This document shows positions 1-11,247 of a stretch of 64,000 bases of DNA, in pieces. The stretch lies in assembly GCF_033807575.1 (NCBI RefSeq), contig NC_084725.1, positions 2,143,001-2,207,000 on the forward strand. The letters run 5' to 3'. Within the stretch, counting starts at the first letter, position 1, and the number at the start of each line of letters is the position of its first letter. The notes under the pieces were generated by a model that made no database searches, was not told the DNA's origin, and worked only from the letters and a program-made list of their open reading frames with translations. Source of the DNA: Cydia pomonella (Eukaryota; Arthropoda; Insecta; Lepidoptera; Tortricidae). The position numbers and the translations under genes are program-made.

Positions 1-1000
1 AGTAAACTATATTCATTATGATACTGTATAAAATGGTCAGGGGTAACAAACATTTTTAAATAATTAACTTTTAATGTTTCTAGTGATTATCTGTTTCTAC
101 TACGATGAACATATAACACTGCTTATAAAACGGCTAAATATTAGCGCCATTTTATATTTAATGTGTGCGGTGTGTTGGCATTCCTGTTGAGACCTTTGTC
201 ACGTTAGGAGTTTCAACATAACTAGCAAATAATTTCCAAACATTGAAGGACATCCGAATTTAAATACATTTACAACACTCCTGGATCTACTTGGAACCTC
301 GTCTCATTCTTGTTGTTTAACATTTATTTAACTTAAAATTTTATTATTTAGAATAAACATCACCCAAAATTGCGGTAGCCTTTTTTCTACTTAAAGTTTT
401 GCATGCTATCGGAACAAAATACTACTCTCCTGACAAGGAAGATATAAATTTATTTAACGAATTTTAAAAAAAAGGAACCTTTTTTTCTTGCAAAGAATAT
501 ATAAAATTGCGATTTATGACATTATTTAATTTACAGATTTTAAGCAGACACCAAGATTTACTTTGGACTTCTTGTGCCATCCAAGTAAGCAAAAAAATAG
601 GCCATTATGCTCAGATAAAATTTCAACAATTTATTTTTCATAAAATTATTACATAACAGTTTAATTTTGCCACCGCAAATTTTGGTTAAAAAATAACTCA
701 AGAATAAGACGATCTTGTAACAACAATAACATCATAATAATACTGAAATACACAATAAATACATTTTACACTTCACGATACTGAAACAAAAACTTGCTTT
801 TTACAACATCTTAGCACAGAAGCAAGCCCGTAAATAAAAACCACATTAAATACAACATTTAATACAGAATAATTCTTACAAAAATACTGGGTATCACGTT
901 CAGAATGAATCAAGTAAAAGCCAATGATAGGGCAAGTGATTTGACCCCCGTATATGTTCAAGGTTTTATTTTATAAAATCCGTTACGGAAAGAGAGACCT
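1..1000. other. AT-rich, no feature recognised
   Basis: Only short, low-complexity open frames; no repeats shared with the rest of the window were noticed. Confidence 0.5.
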
Positions 1001-1126
1001 AAGCCCTCCTACGTTTACACGTTCAACGCAGCTGGCCAACTTTATTGTCACGCGTGCAATAGAGTATTTAAGAGTAAGTTCGGCCTGGCCAGCCACATTA
1101 GGGCTCACGGTAGACAACGTGCATAA
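1001..1126 (+). pseudogene. LINE 3' end encoding a C2H2 zinc finger tail
   Basis: Forty-one codons and a stop, starting KPSYVYTFNAAGQLYCHAC and ending HGRQRA. The block has C-x2-C-x12-H-x3-H spacing, i.e. a classical C2H2 finger, followed by a shared 3' region with ATCGAAAACGATGAGGAG. An almost identical copy is on the minus strand at 22814-22939. Such fingers occur at the C-terminus of several insect LINE reverse transcriptases, so I read this as the extreme 3' end of a 5'-truncated LINE, not a host zinc-finger gene. Confidence 0.7.
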
Positions 1127-1475
1127 TGTTTATTTAAGGTCGCCGTCATCGAAAACGATGAGGAGGACTATATGTTCAACATAAATTAAAGATTTAAGAG
1201 AAATCTTCGACATTTAGCGTCTTATTTTAGTTGTATAACGTGGAAGTTGTTTACTTTTTTTTACATTGATAACCATCAAAAAAGTTTTATATCAAATCTT
1301 AATAGCAGGCACTGCAATGATCTCCTGACCATTATTTAGTAAGGGCATTTTCCCGTATTTAAAATATAAAAAATACAAAAGTTACTTGGTCAAAATTTTG
1401 CAAGCCAGCACTGTTCATCATAAACAATTTTTTTACTTATATTTTTGAACATACGTGGAGGTCTATTCGTTCTTA

Positions 1476-1628
1476 GAGCCAGCCCACACAAGCGTCTCCT
1501 GAGCGTCGGCGTGTAGTCAACTCTATGGTAGCTTCTCGACGCAACGTTGGCGCAACTACGCAGCGACGCCATTTTCCATAGCGCTGACTAGACGCCGACG
1601 CTCAAAAGATGCTAGTGTGGGGTGACTC
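1476..1628. mobile_element. Palindromic MITE family 1, copy 1
   Basis: 153 bp bounded by TTA (1473-1475 and 1629-1631). Arms read GAGCC.GCCCACAC.AGCG and CGCTAGTGTGGGGTGACTC-like. An internal inverted pair (GAGCGTCGGCGT.TAGTCA and TGACTAGACGCCGACGCTC) makes most of the element self-complementary. TTA duplications suggest a PIF/Harbinger relationship. It has no coding capacity. Confidence 0.8.
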
Positions 1629-2042
1629 TTAAAGTCCTCTATCATTGGTATTTGTAAGACACGTACTGAAAGCCACACCGTGTATAATATTACTCAATAT
1701 GAAGCAACAATTTTTATAGCAGCCAACACCCTGCAGACATTAAAAGCCTTTTTTATACATTTTATCGGTTATTACCACACAGCGATAAACCTTTATGGTA
1801 AAATCTAACCTGTATTTAAAAAATCGTAATATGACTGTAACTTTCTTACTAACCAGTTCTAATAGTATTATCGAACTATTCAAGGGTAATTCTTAAATTA
1901 TATGACTGCGGTAAGACTCAACTCTGCAGCTCGGTCAAACTTTTTATACATTAATGGTTTAGAGGAGTTTAGACGCAGGCATAAATCTAGAGAATGACCC
2001 TCAAAATAACAACAAAATAAAAATCCAACCAACCCTTATTGG

Positions 2043-2131
2043 CCTATACACAAGCCTTATTGGGCTTACTGTGGGACTTAGTCAATTTGTGTAATAATGT
2101 CCTATAATATTTATATTTATTTTATTTACTT
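2043..2131 (+). mobile_element. 3' fragment of SINE family B
   Basis: Matches only the last part of the SINE at 63197-63454 (ACACAAGCC, GCTTACTGTGGGACTTAG, TAATGTCCTATAATATTTAT). The tRNA-like head is missing. Confidence 0.75.
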
Positions 2132-2539
2132 ACCTACCTATCTAACCCTCCATTTCTGTTTCTTTTTAAGTAATATCGTAATTATATTTCAGTCTTATTG
2201 CTTATTAGTTCAAATTAAGGGAACACTAACAAAGACCTGATGCTGTTTAATCTTCATATTTACCTAGATTCTTCTCCATACAACATTTCCAATTTTCCAC
2301 CGTTTTCGTCATAGCGACGGTCGACATTTTTGAAAAGCGTGAAACTAAATGAGGTGAGCTTTGACGTGTGTCACTGACGTTACGCCGAGTTAATTCGCTA
2401 ACTTAAAAACCGCGTACTTAAGTTCGTACGTAGTAGGTGATAATCTACTTAAAATAAAAGATCGATTGAACAAATTGGGGCAATCTGTCATTTTAGCATC
2501 ACGTTACTAGTCCTACGTATACCTATTACGCCTAGCTTT

Positions 2540-2710
2540 ACCCACATCCCTACCCTACTCATAAGTAGCCTAGCGTCGCTGCGTGGTAACACCGCACACG
2601 TACTGGTAAAGGGTCTTCGCTGGCCGCGGCGGACACCGAAGTATCGCTCGGACGGGAGGTCGCAGTGTACCTCCTGGTTCCCCTCCTTCCCTTCCTGCTC
2701 GAATCTAAGA
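2540..2710 (-). other. GC-rich block with an open frame, unassigned
   Basis: An isolated GC-rich stretch in AT-rich DNA, open on the minus strand (a 111-codon frame 2823-2488 includes CDLPSERYFGVRRGQRRPF). It is on the same strand as Shal and downstream of its last recognised exon. I recognise no family. It could be part of a terminal exon or 3' UTR of Shal, or an old repeat. Confidence 0.25.
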
Positions 2711-2868
2711 GCAGTACCTGTCAGCCAATTGGAGCTTTGAGTTTTTGAAAAAATTGTACTGTGAAACTGCTTGGATGAATTAGAAACGGTAACAACACTC
2801 ATTGTAAGTAAGATTTGTAACACATTTATTATAATTATAACGGGTTAGGTATTCAAGTGTTTTTTTTT

Positions 2869-3083
2869 TCGATTATCGCTTGACGTATTTCGACCCGTTT
2901 CGTCAGCCGGGGGAACGGCTAGGCCCCTAACCAAGATGACAAATGCCAAACGAAAAGTAGAAATGTATCGAGATGACAGATGCTACGTGATTATTTCCAT
3001 ACATTGTTTGATTTTCGATTGGCATTTTCTGCCAACTATTGTCATCTTGGCTTGGTCCTTCGAAATATGTCGACGATAATCGA
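2869..3083. mobile_element. 215-bp inverted-repeat MITE
   Basis: Termini TCGATTATCG at 2869 and CGATAATCGA at 3083. The similarity of the arms continues through TATTTCGA, ACCAAG..AAGATGACAA and ATGCCAA.CGAAAA. No ORF. Confidence 0.75.
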
Positions 3084-3132
3084 CTAAAATTTTACGAGTT
3101 CTAAATTCTTATTCCTGTCCATCGGTGACATC

Positions 3133-3228
3133 ATGGTTCTATTTTTATCACTTGTCACTATGCCCGTCACTTTCGCGCTTTCATACTTGTTAGTACGTGA
3201 CAGACATAGTGACGTAAAAAGTAAAATA
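3133..3228. mobile_element. Short palindromic MITE, GTCACTATGCCCGTCAC family
   Basis: Hairpin with arms TTTTTATCACTTGTCACTA and TAGTGACGTAAAAAGT-like around CTTTCGCGC. A related copy in the opposite orientation is at 37529-37632. The 71-codon frame starting here (3133-3348) is mostly this element and is not taken as a gene. Confidence 0.7.
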
Positions 3229-4616
3229 CTCTTTGATACTTGGTATACATTGAGGAAAACATCTTTGGACTTAAAATACCTATTAAAAAAATTACATCAA
3301 AATTCAGTTGAAAAACTATTTAAACATAAGGATAATAACATACAATGAGTGTTGAAATAGAGTTTAAAATAGGTACCTAAACAATAACAAGAAGAGTAAT
3401 TTTAATATAAATTGTAGTTTAAATGACAATTTGTATGTCGTGTGAGTGAAGGGATACATAACTAAATATTAATTTAAGTTGAAGAATAATAAAAAGTCTT
3501 AAAATTATAGACAGACATAAATTAGCCAAAATAATAACAAACAAAGGCATTAAAGACACAAAGCAAAGAGCATATAAATACCCTGTATTTAAGTTGAGCA
3601 TAATACATACGTATACAAAATACAAATATGTTTGTGTGTATTTGGAGATACAATAGACTTAAATACTAATGCTATATTTAACATGTTGGTGTTGATATCA
3701 TAATGCTTTCAGTAATTGACGTTTAAATGTCATTTATGATGATTTGAAAATACATAAATTAAGTAAATATAGTTTTATTTGGCATATATTTGGTAAATAT
3801 AGTTTAATATTTTCAAGATAATACTTACCATTTAAGTCCTTTGATAAGCTAATATAACTATAAAATACTCTGTGTTCGGACAGCAATAATAGCTTTATTT
3901 TAAATGATGCCTTATCACAAAGGATGCTATTGTACAGTCACGGACTTTAATTGTTGAGCCATATAGTGTTTATTTTACATTGGACATTTAGTGTTTACTT
4001 TACATTGGACATTTAGTGTTTACTTTACATTGGACATTTAGTGTTTACTTTACATTGGACATTTCATACCGTTAGTTTTGGCAACGAAATTAGCTTAAAC
4101 CCTAAATGGATCAACAAGAGAGAAAGAGAGAGAGAAGTCTGTAACCGACTAAATGACAGTAAAATTCAAACTGTTTACCAAAGTATCTCAGTAACTAAAA
4201 AATGCTTAAATATATATGAGATTTTTGTACTCACGTCTCCCCATGATACGAGTACAATAACACCTTTTGTTTAATACTTATTTATACTTTAATATTCTTG
4301 TTTGTAGTAAATCAGCAACTTTAAATATCTTCAAAAGAGTTAAAAATTTTGAAGTTCTTATAATATTTATAGCGTTTATTACTTTTGTTATATTTATCAT
4401 ATCATTTATTCATTGAAATCTGTTCATTTGTACATTTTGATCTTAGTATTTTGGTGATGTGTTATTTTTTATTTAAAGCTGCTGAAGAAATCAAATATAT
4501 AATTAAAATGTGATGTGTTTTTAGTAAAATAATATATATTTTAACTAACTCCATTTCATCCAGTGGTTTGAAGTGCAAATCTATTCAATCGTAGTTGTTA
4601 TAAAACACCTCTTTAT
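3229..4616. other. AT-rich stretch, only the 25-bp minisatellite
   Basis: Apart from 3963-4062 nothing coding or repetitive was recognised. The short plus-strand frame at 4041-4274 is unconvincing. Confidence 0.45.
3963..4062. repeat. 25-bp minisatellite, four units
   Basis: ATTTAGTGTTTACTTTACATTGGAC-type unit; GGACAT recurs at 3982, 4007, 4032 and 4057, exactly 25 apart. The first unit differs by one base (TATTTTAC). Confidence 0.95.
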
Positions 4617-4768
4617 GAGACACTCCACAATAGCGACTCCCGAGCGTCGACTTCTAGTCAACTCTATGGCTGCTGCTCGACGCAACGTTGGCGCAACTGC
4701 ACAGCGACGCTATTTTCCATAACGCTGACTAGACACCAACGCCGAAAATACCCTAGTATGGGTGTCTC
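4617..4768. mobile_element. Palindromic MITE family 1, copy 2
   Basis: Same family as 1476-1628, more diverged (GAGACACTCCACAATAGCG at the left, GGGTGTCTC at the right). The about 45 bases left of it (CAAATCTATTCAA..GTAG..) also precede copy 3, so copies 2 and 3 share more than the element itself. Confidence 0.75.
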
Positions 4769-5278
4769 TATATTATATCTAGCATAATGTATGTTACTAA
4801 TACACAATATTGCAGCACGAGGTACACCTAGCATGGCCACAACATGACGGGGCAAGCGACAAGACCCCAGGTTTTAAGGGTTTTGTGAACGAGCAATTTT
4901 ATGTTTCTATGGCCGAGAAAAGAAAATGTCAAATCATTTATGGTGAATTCTGTTGATTCATTCTGTTGAGACTTGGAAAAATTTGATACAAATATAAATA
5001 CAATATTCCCTCAAAGGGATAAGTTCGCCGTTGTACTTCTTACTATGTGTATGTTACTTTTAGTATGTATTTGTGTACAATAAAGAGTTGACTACTACAA
5101 TAATCAACGAAAACAAAACCGTTGATTTTTCAACGATACACAGCATTGTGAACTAACTATTTTAACTAATTTATAATATTGTAAATGAAGACCAATTCAT
5201 GATTTCATTTTGCTGCCGCTATTTGTATTTTTTTAATTGTGTGTTTTCACAAAACTTAGCTAGCTTAGCTGGCTTAGC

Positions 5279-5466
5279 TTAAATAACACTAGACCCTATT
5301 CATAGTGTTGTGTTCCTGCCGGTGAGTAAGGTTTGCCAGAGCTCAACGAGGGTGCAGAGTGTTAGGGTCGGCAACACGTATGTAACTCCTAGGGAGCGTC
5401 CATAGGCTACGTAGACTTCTTACTACCAGGCGGGCCGTATTCTTGTTTGCCACCGAAGTAGTAATA
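5279..5466 (+). mobile_element. LINE 3' untranslated fragment (GTCGGCAACGCGCATG family)
   Basis: Carries CATAGTGTTGTGTTCCTGCC, AGGGTCGGCAAC, CATAGGCTACG and CTTGTTTGCCACCGA in the same order as 27399-27712. These are common 3' ends of lepidopteran non-LTR elements; no coding sequence remains. Confidence 0.65.
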
Positions 5467-5765
5467 TCACGAACCTGTAATTTTAATCAAAATTTCTACG
5501 CATATCCAAATAATAAATAAATAGGTAGTAATCTAAAAAAGTCGGCCATAGAAACATAAAGGTACGGCAAACAAAATGGTCCACATAGTGCTCAGTAAGG
5601 CAACAGATAGTACCTCACGACGAGGGCAAGAGGTGAGTCCGATAGGACTGACGCAGCGCACCGAGCGGCGGCGCTTCTGTCGCCAAAATATCAGAATAAT
5701 TAGGGCCACCACGTACCAGTATTGCAAATCTATTCAACCGTAGATGTTAGAAAACACCTCTTTAT

Positions 5766-5912
5766 GAGACACTCCACACTAGCGTCTCCCGAGCGTTGAC
5801 GTCTAGTCAACTCTAAGATATGGCTGCTGCTCGACGCAACGTTGACGCAACTGCGTAACGACGCTAATTTCCATAGCGCAAGCGCTCTCAAAAGACGCTA
5901 GTGTGGAGTAGC
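5766..5912. mobile_element. Palindromic MITE family 1, copy 3
   Basis: Starts GAGACACTCCACACTAGCGT and ends CGCTAGTGTGGAGTA. It has a small internal insertion and deletion relative to copies 1 and 4. Its left flank from about 5722 matches that of copy 2. Confidence 0.72.
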
Positions 5913-6518
5913 TGCGTTTGCGTTTGTTTTGAGCGTTTTTATCTTGTACAACCCGATATCGGATGTCGAATACTACTACAAAGAAGTCATAATAGCGAAG
6001 GCCAAAAAAGATCTTGTCATATTTAATATTTATTTATTCATCAAATATTTTTTTGTGGTTCAAAAGAAAGCGTTATGGCAAAATTTAAAGGAGTTCATGC
6101 CATAAAGCACTCTATAGCCTCTGTTTTTTTTTCAAGGGTCCACTGACATCCGACAACGAATCGGATATGTACGGCTTATCTTATAAGATGAATGTATTTG
6201 TATTATTTGTTAAGTATCTATAGTCTGGCAATTGAATAAAAAAAAATGTTTAGACACAATATACAAACTTTAAATGAAAAAATGTGACGTTCCGAGCAGG
6301 AATAAAAGGAATTTTTTAACATCTGGATCGAAAGTGCTATTAAAAACTGAATAAAAATAATACTCTATAAAGTACGTTCTGAAATAAAATAAAAACATTC
6401 GAAAATATTAGAAAACTTAAAATATTATTTCTGTTTATCATTCTTTAAAAACAAATGTGTAACTTATACATAGGTTTCTCAAGAAAATGCATTGAAGTAA
6501 AGTTAATCAGAAATATCT

Positions 6519-6620
6519 GGGGGCACGGCCGTGCCCCCGCTAAGACGAGACAAGGGGCAAAAAGCAGTGCCTATCTTTTCTCGGCACGTTTCGTCGTATT
6601 TTCGGACCCTCGTAGTTTCG
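6519..6620. repeat. Repeat headed by a perfect 20-bp GC palindrome
   Basis: GGGGGCACGGCCGTGCCCCC at 6519-6538 is a perfect palindrome, followed by AGACGAGACAAGGGGC and a GC-rich stretch ending near GGACCCTCG. It looks like an end of an interspersed repeat; the family is not recognised. Confidence 0.5.
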
Positions 6621-6868
6621 GTTTGAATAACGCTAGAGAGCTGGATTATTTATTAATCTATCTTCTTATGTATACATTGTATTTGTTTGTGTATATGGTA
6701 TTAGTTGGATAGTGAGTAGTATAATAAAATGCAGGATAATTAATGTAATAGACTAATCCAATTAATATTAGGAATTATTTGGTATATAAATCTTCTAACT
6801 AGATACCGACTACTATAAAGAACAAGTAAATAATAACTAACTAAATAAGTTAGTACTGAATACTGTTA

Positions 6869-7020
6869 GAGCCACCCCGCACTAGCTTGTCCCGAGCGTC
6901 GGCGTCTAGTCAACTCTGTGGCTGCTGCTCGCCGCAACGTTGGCGCAACTGCGCAGCGACGCCATTTTCCGTAGAGCTGACTAGACGCCGACGCTCAAAA
7001 GACACTAGTGTGGGGTCGCA
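6869..7020. mobile_element. Palindromic MITE family 1, copy 4
   Basis: Starts GAGCCACCCCGCACTAGC after TTA and ends CACTAGTGTGGGG. It has the same GCGTCGGCGTCTAGTCA / TGACTAGACGCCGACGC internal pair. The right boundary is a few bases uncertain. Confidence 0.75.
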
Positions 7021-7401
7021 ATTTTAGGAGCATTCCAATATATATAATTTGTTAGGTTATAGCTGAAACTCAACCAGACTTCTTATATTTAACAGTTTTA
7101 TTTTCGACAATCTTCTTGCCTTTCAAAACATCAATGATTTTTTTATACTTAGTTTTTTTTTTTGTTTCTACTCATAACCAAAAATAGTACTACATGTATT
7201 TCTTTTTACATCATAGCTAATAATTTATAAGGTATTTATTGTTTTACACTTTTTGTAATATCTCTGTGGGAACGTTCTTCTTTTTTTAGCTGTAAAATAA
7301 ATTCTTAACGTTTTGCATTTTTTTTTTATATTTCTTTCATATTTCACCATGTATTTATATATGACACGTAATTTCTTTATTTTTTTTAATGTACATAAAT
7401 C

Positions 7402-9004
7402 GGATTATTTGACGCTCATGCCATTATTGTTTCTTCCTAGTCGCGATTCTGCACAACATGGATTCCACACATTTGCTTTTGATCACATTCCTTATTCTTC
7501 GCAGTCATTAGTTTTATACAATCCGGTTTCTTCCTAGTCGCGATTCTGCACAATATGGATTCCACACATTTGCTTTTGATCACATTCCTTATTCTTCGCA
7601 GTCAGTAGTTTTATACAATCCGGTTTCTTCCTAGTCGAGATTCTGCACAATATGGATTCCACACATTTGCTTTTGATCACATTCCTTATTCTTCGCAGTC
7701 AGTAGTTTTATACAATCCGGTTTCTTCCTATTCGAGATTCTGCACAATATGGATTCCACACATTTGCTTTTGATCACATTCCTTATTCTTCGCAGTCAGT
7801 AGTTTTATACAATCCGGTTTCTTCCTAGTCGCGATTCTGCACAATATGGATTGCACACAGTTGCTTTTGATCACATTCATTATTCTTCGCAGGCAGTAGT
7901 TTGATGTAGCTCGACGAAAATCAGTTAAAAAGCTATCAATTTATTTCCCATGTAGGTACATTGTACAGTCAGCGTTAGAGATATGTGACCCCCCCCCCCC
8001 CCCCTGCATACAACCAATCTATGTAGGGGGGGGGGCACATATCTCTGACGCTGACTGTACTGTAGTTTTCCTCTTGAGTTTTCTTTTGTTTAGGCATGTT
8101 GATATCTGTAAATGAGGCAAAGGGTGCCAAGTGTAGAAGAATTGGTAAGATTTTATGATAATAACCCATGGCTAATTTAATCACACGGAAAAAACATAGA
8201 TTAATATTTAATAATGGTAATGAAATATTTAATAACCATTCTTTAATATTCATTACCGTTTTGCTACAGTGAATGTGGTAAATGACTGTAATGACGAGAA
8301 TGGTGATACATTTTCATTACTCATTAATTGTACCTTTACTCCTCAAAAGCAAACGCAATCTTAATTATAATTATTCAGTTACCCAGAAAAAATGGTAATA
8401 AAAAAAATGCGTATCATATTAAAGAATAATGAATGTGATCAAAAGCAACTGTGTGCAATCCATATTATGCAGAATCGCGACTAGGAAGAAACCGGATTGT
8501 ATAAAACTACTGACTGCGAAGAATAAGGAATGTGATCAAAAGCAAATGTATGGAATCCATATTGTGCAGAATCTCGACTAGGAAGAAACCGGATTGTATA
8601 AAACTACTGACTGCGAAGAATAAGGAATGTGATCAAAAGCAACTGTGTGGAATCCATATTGTGCAGAATCTCGACTAGGAAGAAACCGGATTGTATAAAA
8701 CTACTGACTGCGAAGAATAAGGAATGTGATCAAAAGCAAATGTGTGGAATCCATATTGTGCAGAATCTCGACTAGGAAGAAACCGGATTGTATAAAACTA
8801 CTGACTGCGAAGAATAAGGAATGTGATCAAAAGCAACTGTGTGGAATCCATATTGTGCAGAATCGCGACTAGGAAGAAACCGGATTGTATAAAACTAATG
8901 ACTGCGAAGAATAAAGAATGTGATCAAAAACAAATGTGTGGAATCCATGTTGTGCAGAATCGCGACTAGGAAGAAACAATAATGGCATGAGCGTCGAATA
9001 ATCC
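7402..9004. mobile_element. Foldback-type DNA element with mirrored 97-bp repeat arrays
   Basis: A 1.6-kb palindromic element. The outer termini are GGATTATTTGACGCTCATG at 7402 and its near reverse complement ending at 9004, flanked by the exact 8-bp duplication CATAAATC (7394-7401 and 9005-9012). Each arm is a tandem array of a 97-bp monomer: five units on the left (anchor CTAG or CTAT ending at 7440, 7537, 7634, 7731, 7828) and six on the right (monomer starts 8431, 8528, 8625, 8722, 8819, 8916). Variant monomers occur in mirror order in the two arms. The central spacer (about 7900-8425) has no transposase and contains a nested hairpin element. Long inverted repeats built of subrepeats resemble FB/Galileo elements; 8-bp duplications fit the P or hAT superfamilies. 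The superfamily is not proven. Confidence 0.88.
7963..8060. mobile_element. 98-bp hairpin MITE with C-run and G-run, nested in the foldback element
   Basis: GTACAGTCAGCG.TAGAGATATGTG (left) and its reverse complement (right, ending 8060) form near-perfect arms. They continue into a run of 16 C (7989-8004) and a run of 10 G (8026-8035) around a short loop. The terminal GTACAGTCAGC is shared with the elements at 56160 and 56555. Confidence 0.8.
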
Positions 9005-9169
9005 CATAAATCACTTTTCTCTTTATTAGTTTCTTGAAACGTATTGATTTTTTAAAGTATTTAATTCAGTTAAATTGACTTTTTTAAATGTCTTAAACAT
9101 TTTTCTAAATTTTAGTTAGCGAGATATTTCTTCCGCAATATTATAAATTTTTTTTTTTTTATGTGTCAC

Positions 9170-9322
9170 CTGGTATTTCTGCGGACAGCAGCCGCAGCGC
9201 GCGCAGCAAGCCAACAGCGCAGGCGCGCGGCCGGAGTGCGCCGGCGACGCCAGCGGCGACGGCGACCCGGGCCGCTTCACCGCCCCGTTGAACGGATTCT
9301 CCATCTCGACGAACTCGCGATC
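9170..9322 (-). CDS. Shal: Shal (Kv4) exon: distal C-terminus
   Basis: Fifty-one codons in phase 0 on the minus strand, beginning DREFVEMENPFNG and running through KRPGSPSPLASPAHS to a cysteine-rich end (CCARCGCCPQKYQ). The proline/serine block and the Cys-rich tail match insect Shal. The acceptor is TATTTCAG just above 9322 and the donor GTGACA follows 9170. Reading through the donor gives VTHKKKK and then 10 more residues before TAA, so an intron-retained form would end at 9116. The normal next exon was not recognised below 9170. It may be small, lineage-specific, or outside the window. Confidence 0.94.
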
Positions 9323-9461
9323 CTGAAATAAGGTACGGTTTTTTTATATTTACCTATGTTATTGAAGACATGTTGTTGGTTTTCATTCTAATTTTTAATA
9401 CAAAACTCTAATGAGAAGGCTTGTCATTTTTGCCCATTTCAAGGAGCCATATATGTACTTA

Positions 9462-9662
9462 GAGCCGTTTGCGGTGGCTGATCATTGATCAACAAAGACA
9501 GAGAATGCGAAGTTCAGAAGTATCAATATCGATACGATATAAGTGTCTACGACTCGTATATTATTCATTATTTAGTATAGTAATGCACCTAAATGATTTT
9601 TAAAATTTGAATAGGTTTCCTTGACAGCCCAGCCCAGTATTGGCAGCTCTCGGAAACGGCTC
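9462..9662. mobile_element. 201-bp MITE with GAGCCGTTT termini
   Basis: GAGCCGTTTGCGGTGGCTG at 9462 and CAGCTCTCGGAAACGGCTC ending at 9662 form imperfect terminal inverted repeats with TA-rich flanks. It sits in the Shal intron just upstream of the 9170-9322 exon. No ORF. Confidence 0.65.
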
Positions 9663-10524
9663 TAAATACTAAAACAACGGGTCTACGTAATTAATTACAA
9701 AATATCGCGTTAATTACAACATCAATAAATAGGTAATTTTATTTAGTACCCATTATGACTTTTTCTACTTTAAAGTAGAAACAGCACTTTTTCGTTCTAT
9801 CGTCTCATTTCAACACTCCGTTAAATAACGTGAGACGTGAGACTAAGTATTCATCTCCTTATTATTGTTGAAGTATGAGGGATAATATGATAAAATATAA
9901 TTTGTTTCTTAAAGCATTTGACAAGACAGGATATTTGTTATATATATTACACACACCAATATACTAACTAACACATAAACCTAATTATAGCATGCATTGC
10001 GTATGTGATGATATTAAATTGTATCTAAATATTAACCATGAAATACACTCGCAAGAGCGCAACTAACCACTCAATTCGATTTGTTTAGATCAATTAAAAT
10101 ATAAAAACACGAAAACTAAAACTGTAGTGTAATGATAGTAGTAGTTTTTTTGTACAAAAATACATAATAATAAGTTGAAGTATTGTGTATAATTATGATA
10201 ATTCTTCTAGGCCCCGTTTCGCCACGCGACAAATATATAATTTTCTAAGTATTTTTTATTTTGATGTTCTAGCTAAACACCGTTTGGTTTGAAAATAGAT
10301 GAAAAGAGTTGTTCATAACTTTTTTTGTGTGTCAAATATAAGTTTTGCATACAGAATTTTTTAAGTATTTGGCCATTACAAATATAAATACAATCGTTTT
10401 TGCACATCCCTTTCCATGTATTTACTACGCAAATGTTTGTTAATTTACATTTGTGGTTTAAAAAATATAAGTGTCAAGTGATATACCATAATCAAAGAGA
10501 ATTGATTGTAATAGAGAAGTAAAG

Positions 10525-10710
10525 TCTAAGAAAAAAACGTGCAACTTAGTTTGACATCCAAAACAGATGGCGCTGTGGTGCGCCATATGTTTTGCGATCA
10601 CTGAATTGTCAAACGTCAACTTTTGACAGTTAGAGTTACCGCAAAACGCATGGAGATGTACAGCACCATCTTGTTTACCTGACAAATTCAAAGAACGAAA
10701 TTGTCTTAGA
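10525..10710. mobile_element. 186-bp MITE with AGATGGCGCTGT arms
   Basis: Left arm TCTAAGAAAAAAACGTGC..TTTGACAT..AAACAGATGGCGCTGT..GTTTTGCG. Right arm is the imperfect reverse complement ending TTGTCTTAGA at 10710. It lies in a Shal intron. Confidence 0.7.
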
Positions 10711-11247
10711 TTTTGCACATCTTACTCAATCAATGCATCTTTGCCATAATGATACAAACTTATGTTATCTATCATAAGTTTTAGGAATGTATGAATACAA
10801 CACCAATTTTACGAGCATTGCACATATAACTTACAGTGCAAGGGGCGGACCTATTGCGTAAGACGTTCTCTACCAGCTAACCTTTGGGAAAATGAAAATG
10901 GTGTGAATACATGTGTACGTAATATAAAACAGACAATTTTTAACACCTTTGCTGCGGCAATTAGTAAAGTTCATGTCATCCACGATGACGCGCGGGTTTT
11001 TCAAATCTAACCCTTAACAACATGACAGTACGATTCAAGGCAGGCGTCTTCGTGAATGACACGATCTGTAACTTGTTAAGCATACTTTATATGGAGTGTT
11101 TCCAACCCATATCGCAGAGAAGGTGTTAAACAGATGTAAAAGAAACCATGTACCTTTTTTCTCTTTTCTCAAAGACAATAAGGCATCCTTAAATTGGTAA
11201 CAAGACACAGGAGGCACGTAACTTTGATCGTCTTTTTTTGATTGCAT

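Noticed and set aside
1001..1126. Host C2H2 zinc-finger exon
   Set aside because: A near-identical copy with the same 3' flank at 22814-22939 indicates a dispersed element end.
3133..3348. Possible small membrane protein (MVLFLSLVTMPVTFALSYLL start)
   Set aside because: The hydrophobic N-terminus is translated from a palindromic MITE that also occurs at 37529-37632, and the rest is low-complexity AT-rich DNA.
7424..7910. CRISPR-like or ordinary satellite array
   Set aside because: The 97-bp units are directly adjacent without spacers, and the mirrored second array with an 8-bp flanking duplication makes a foldback element the better explanation.
8000..8040. C-run and G-run as a G-quadruplex regulatory site
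   Set aside because: The runs are the facing arms of a short hairpin transposon. A quadruplex could form but nothing indicates a regulatory role.
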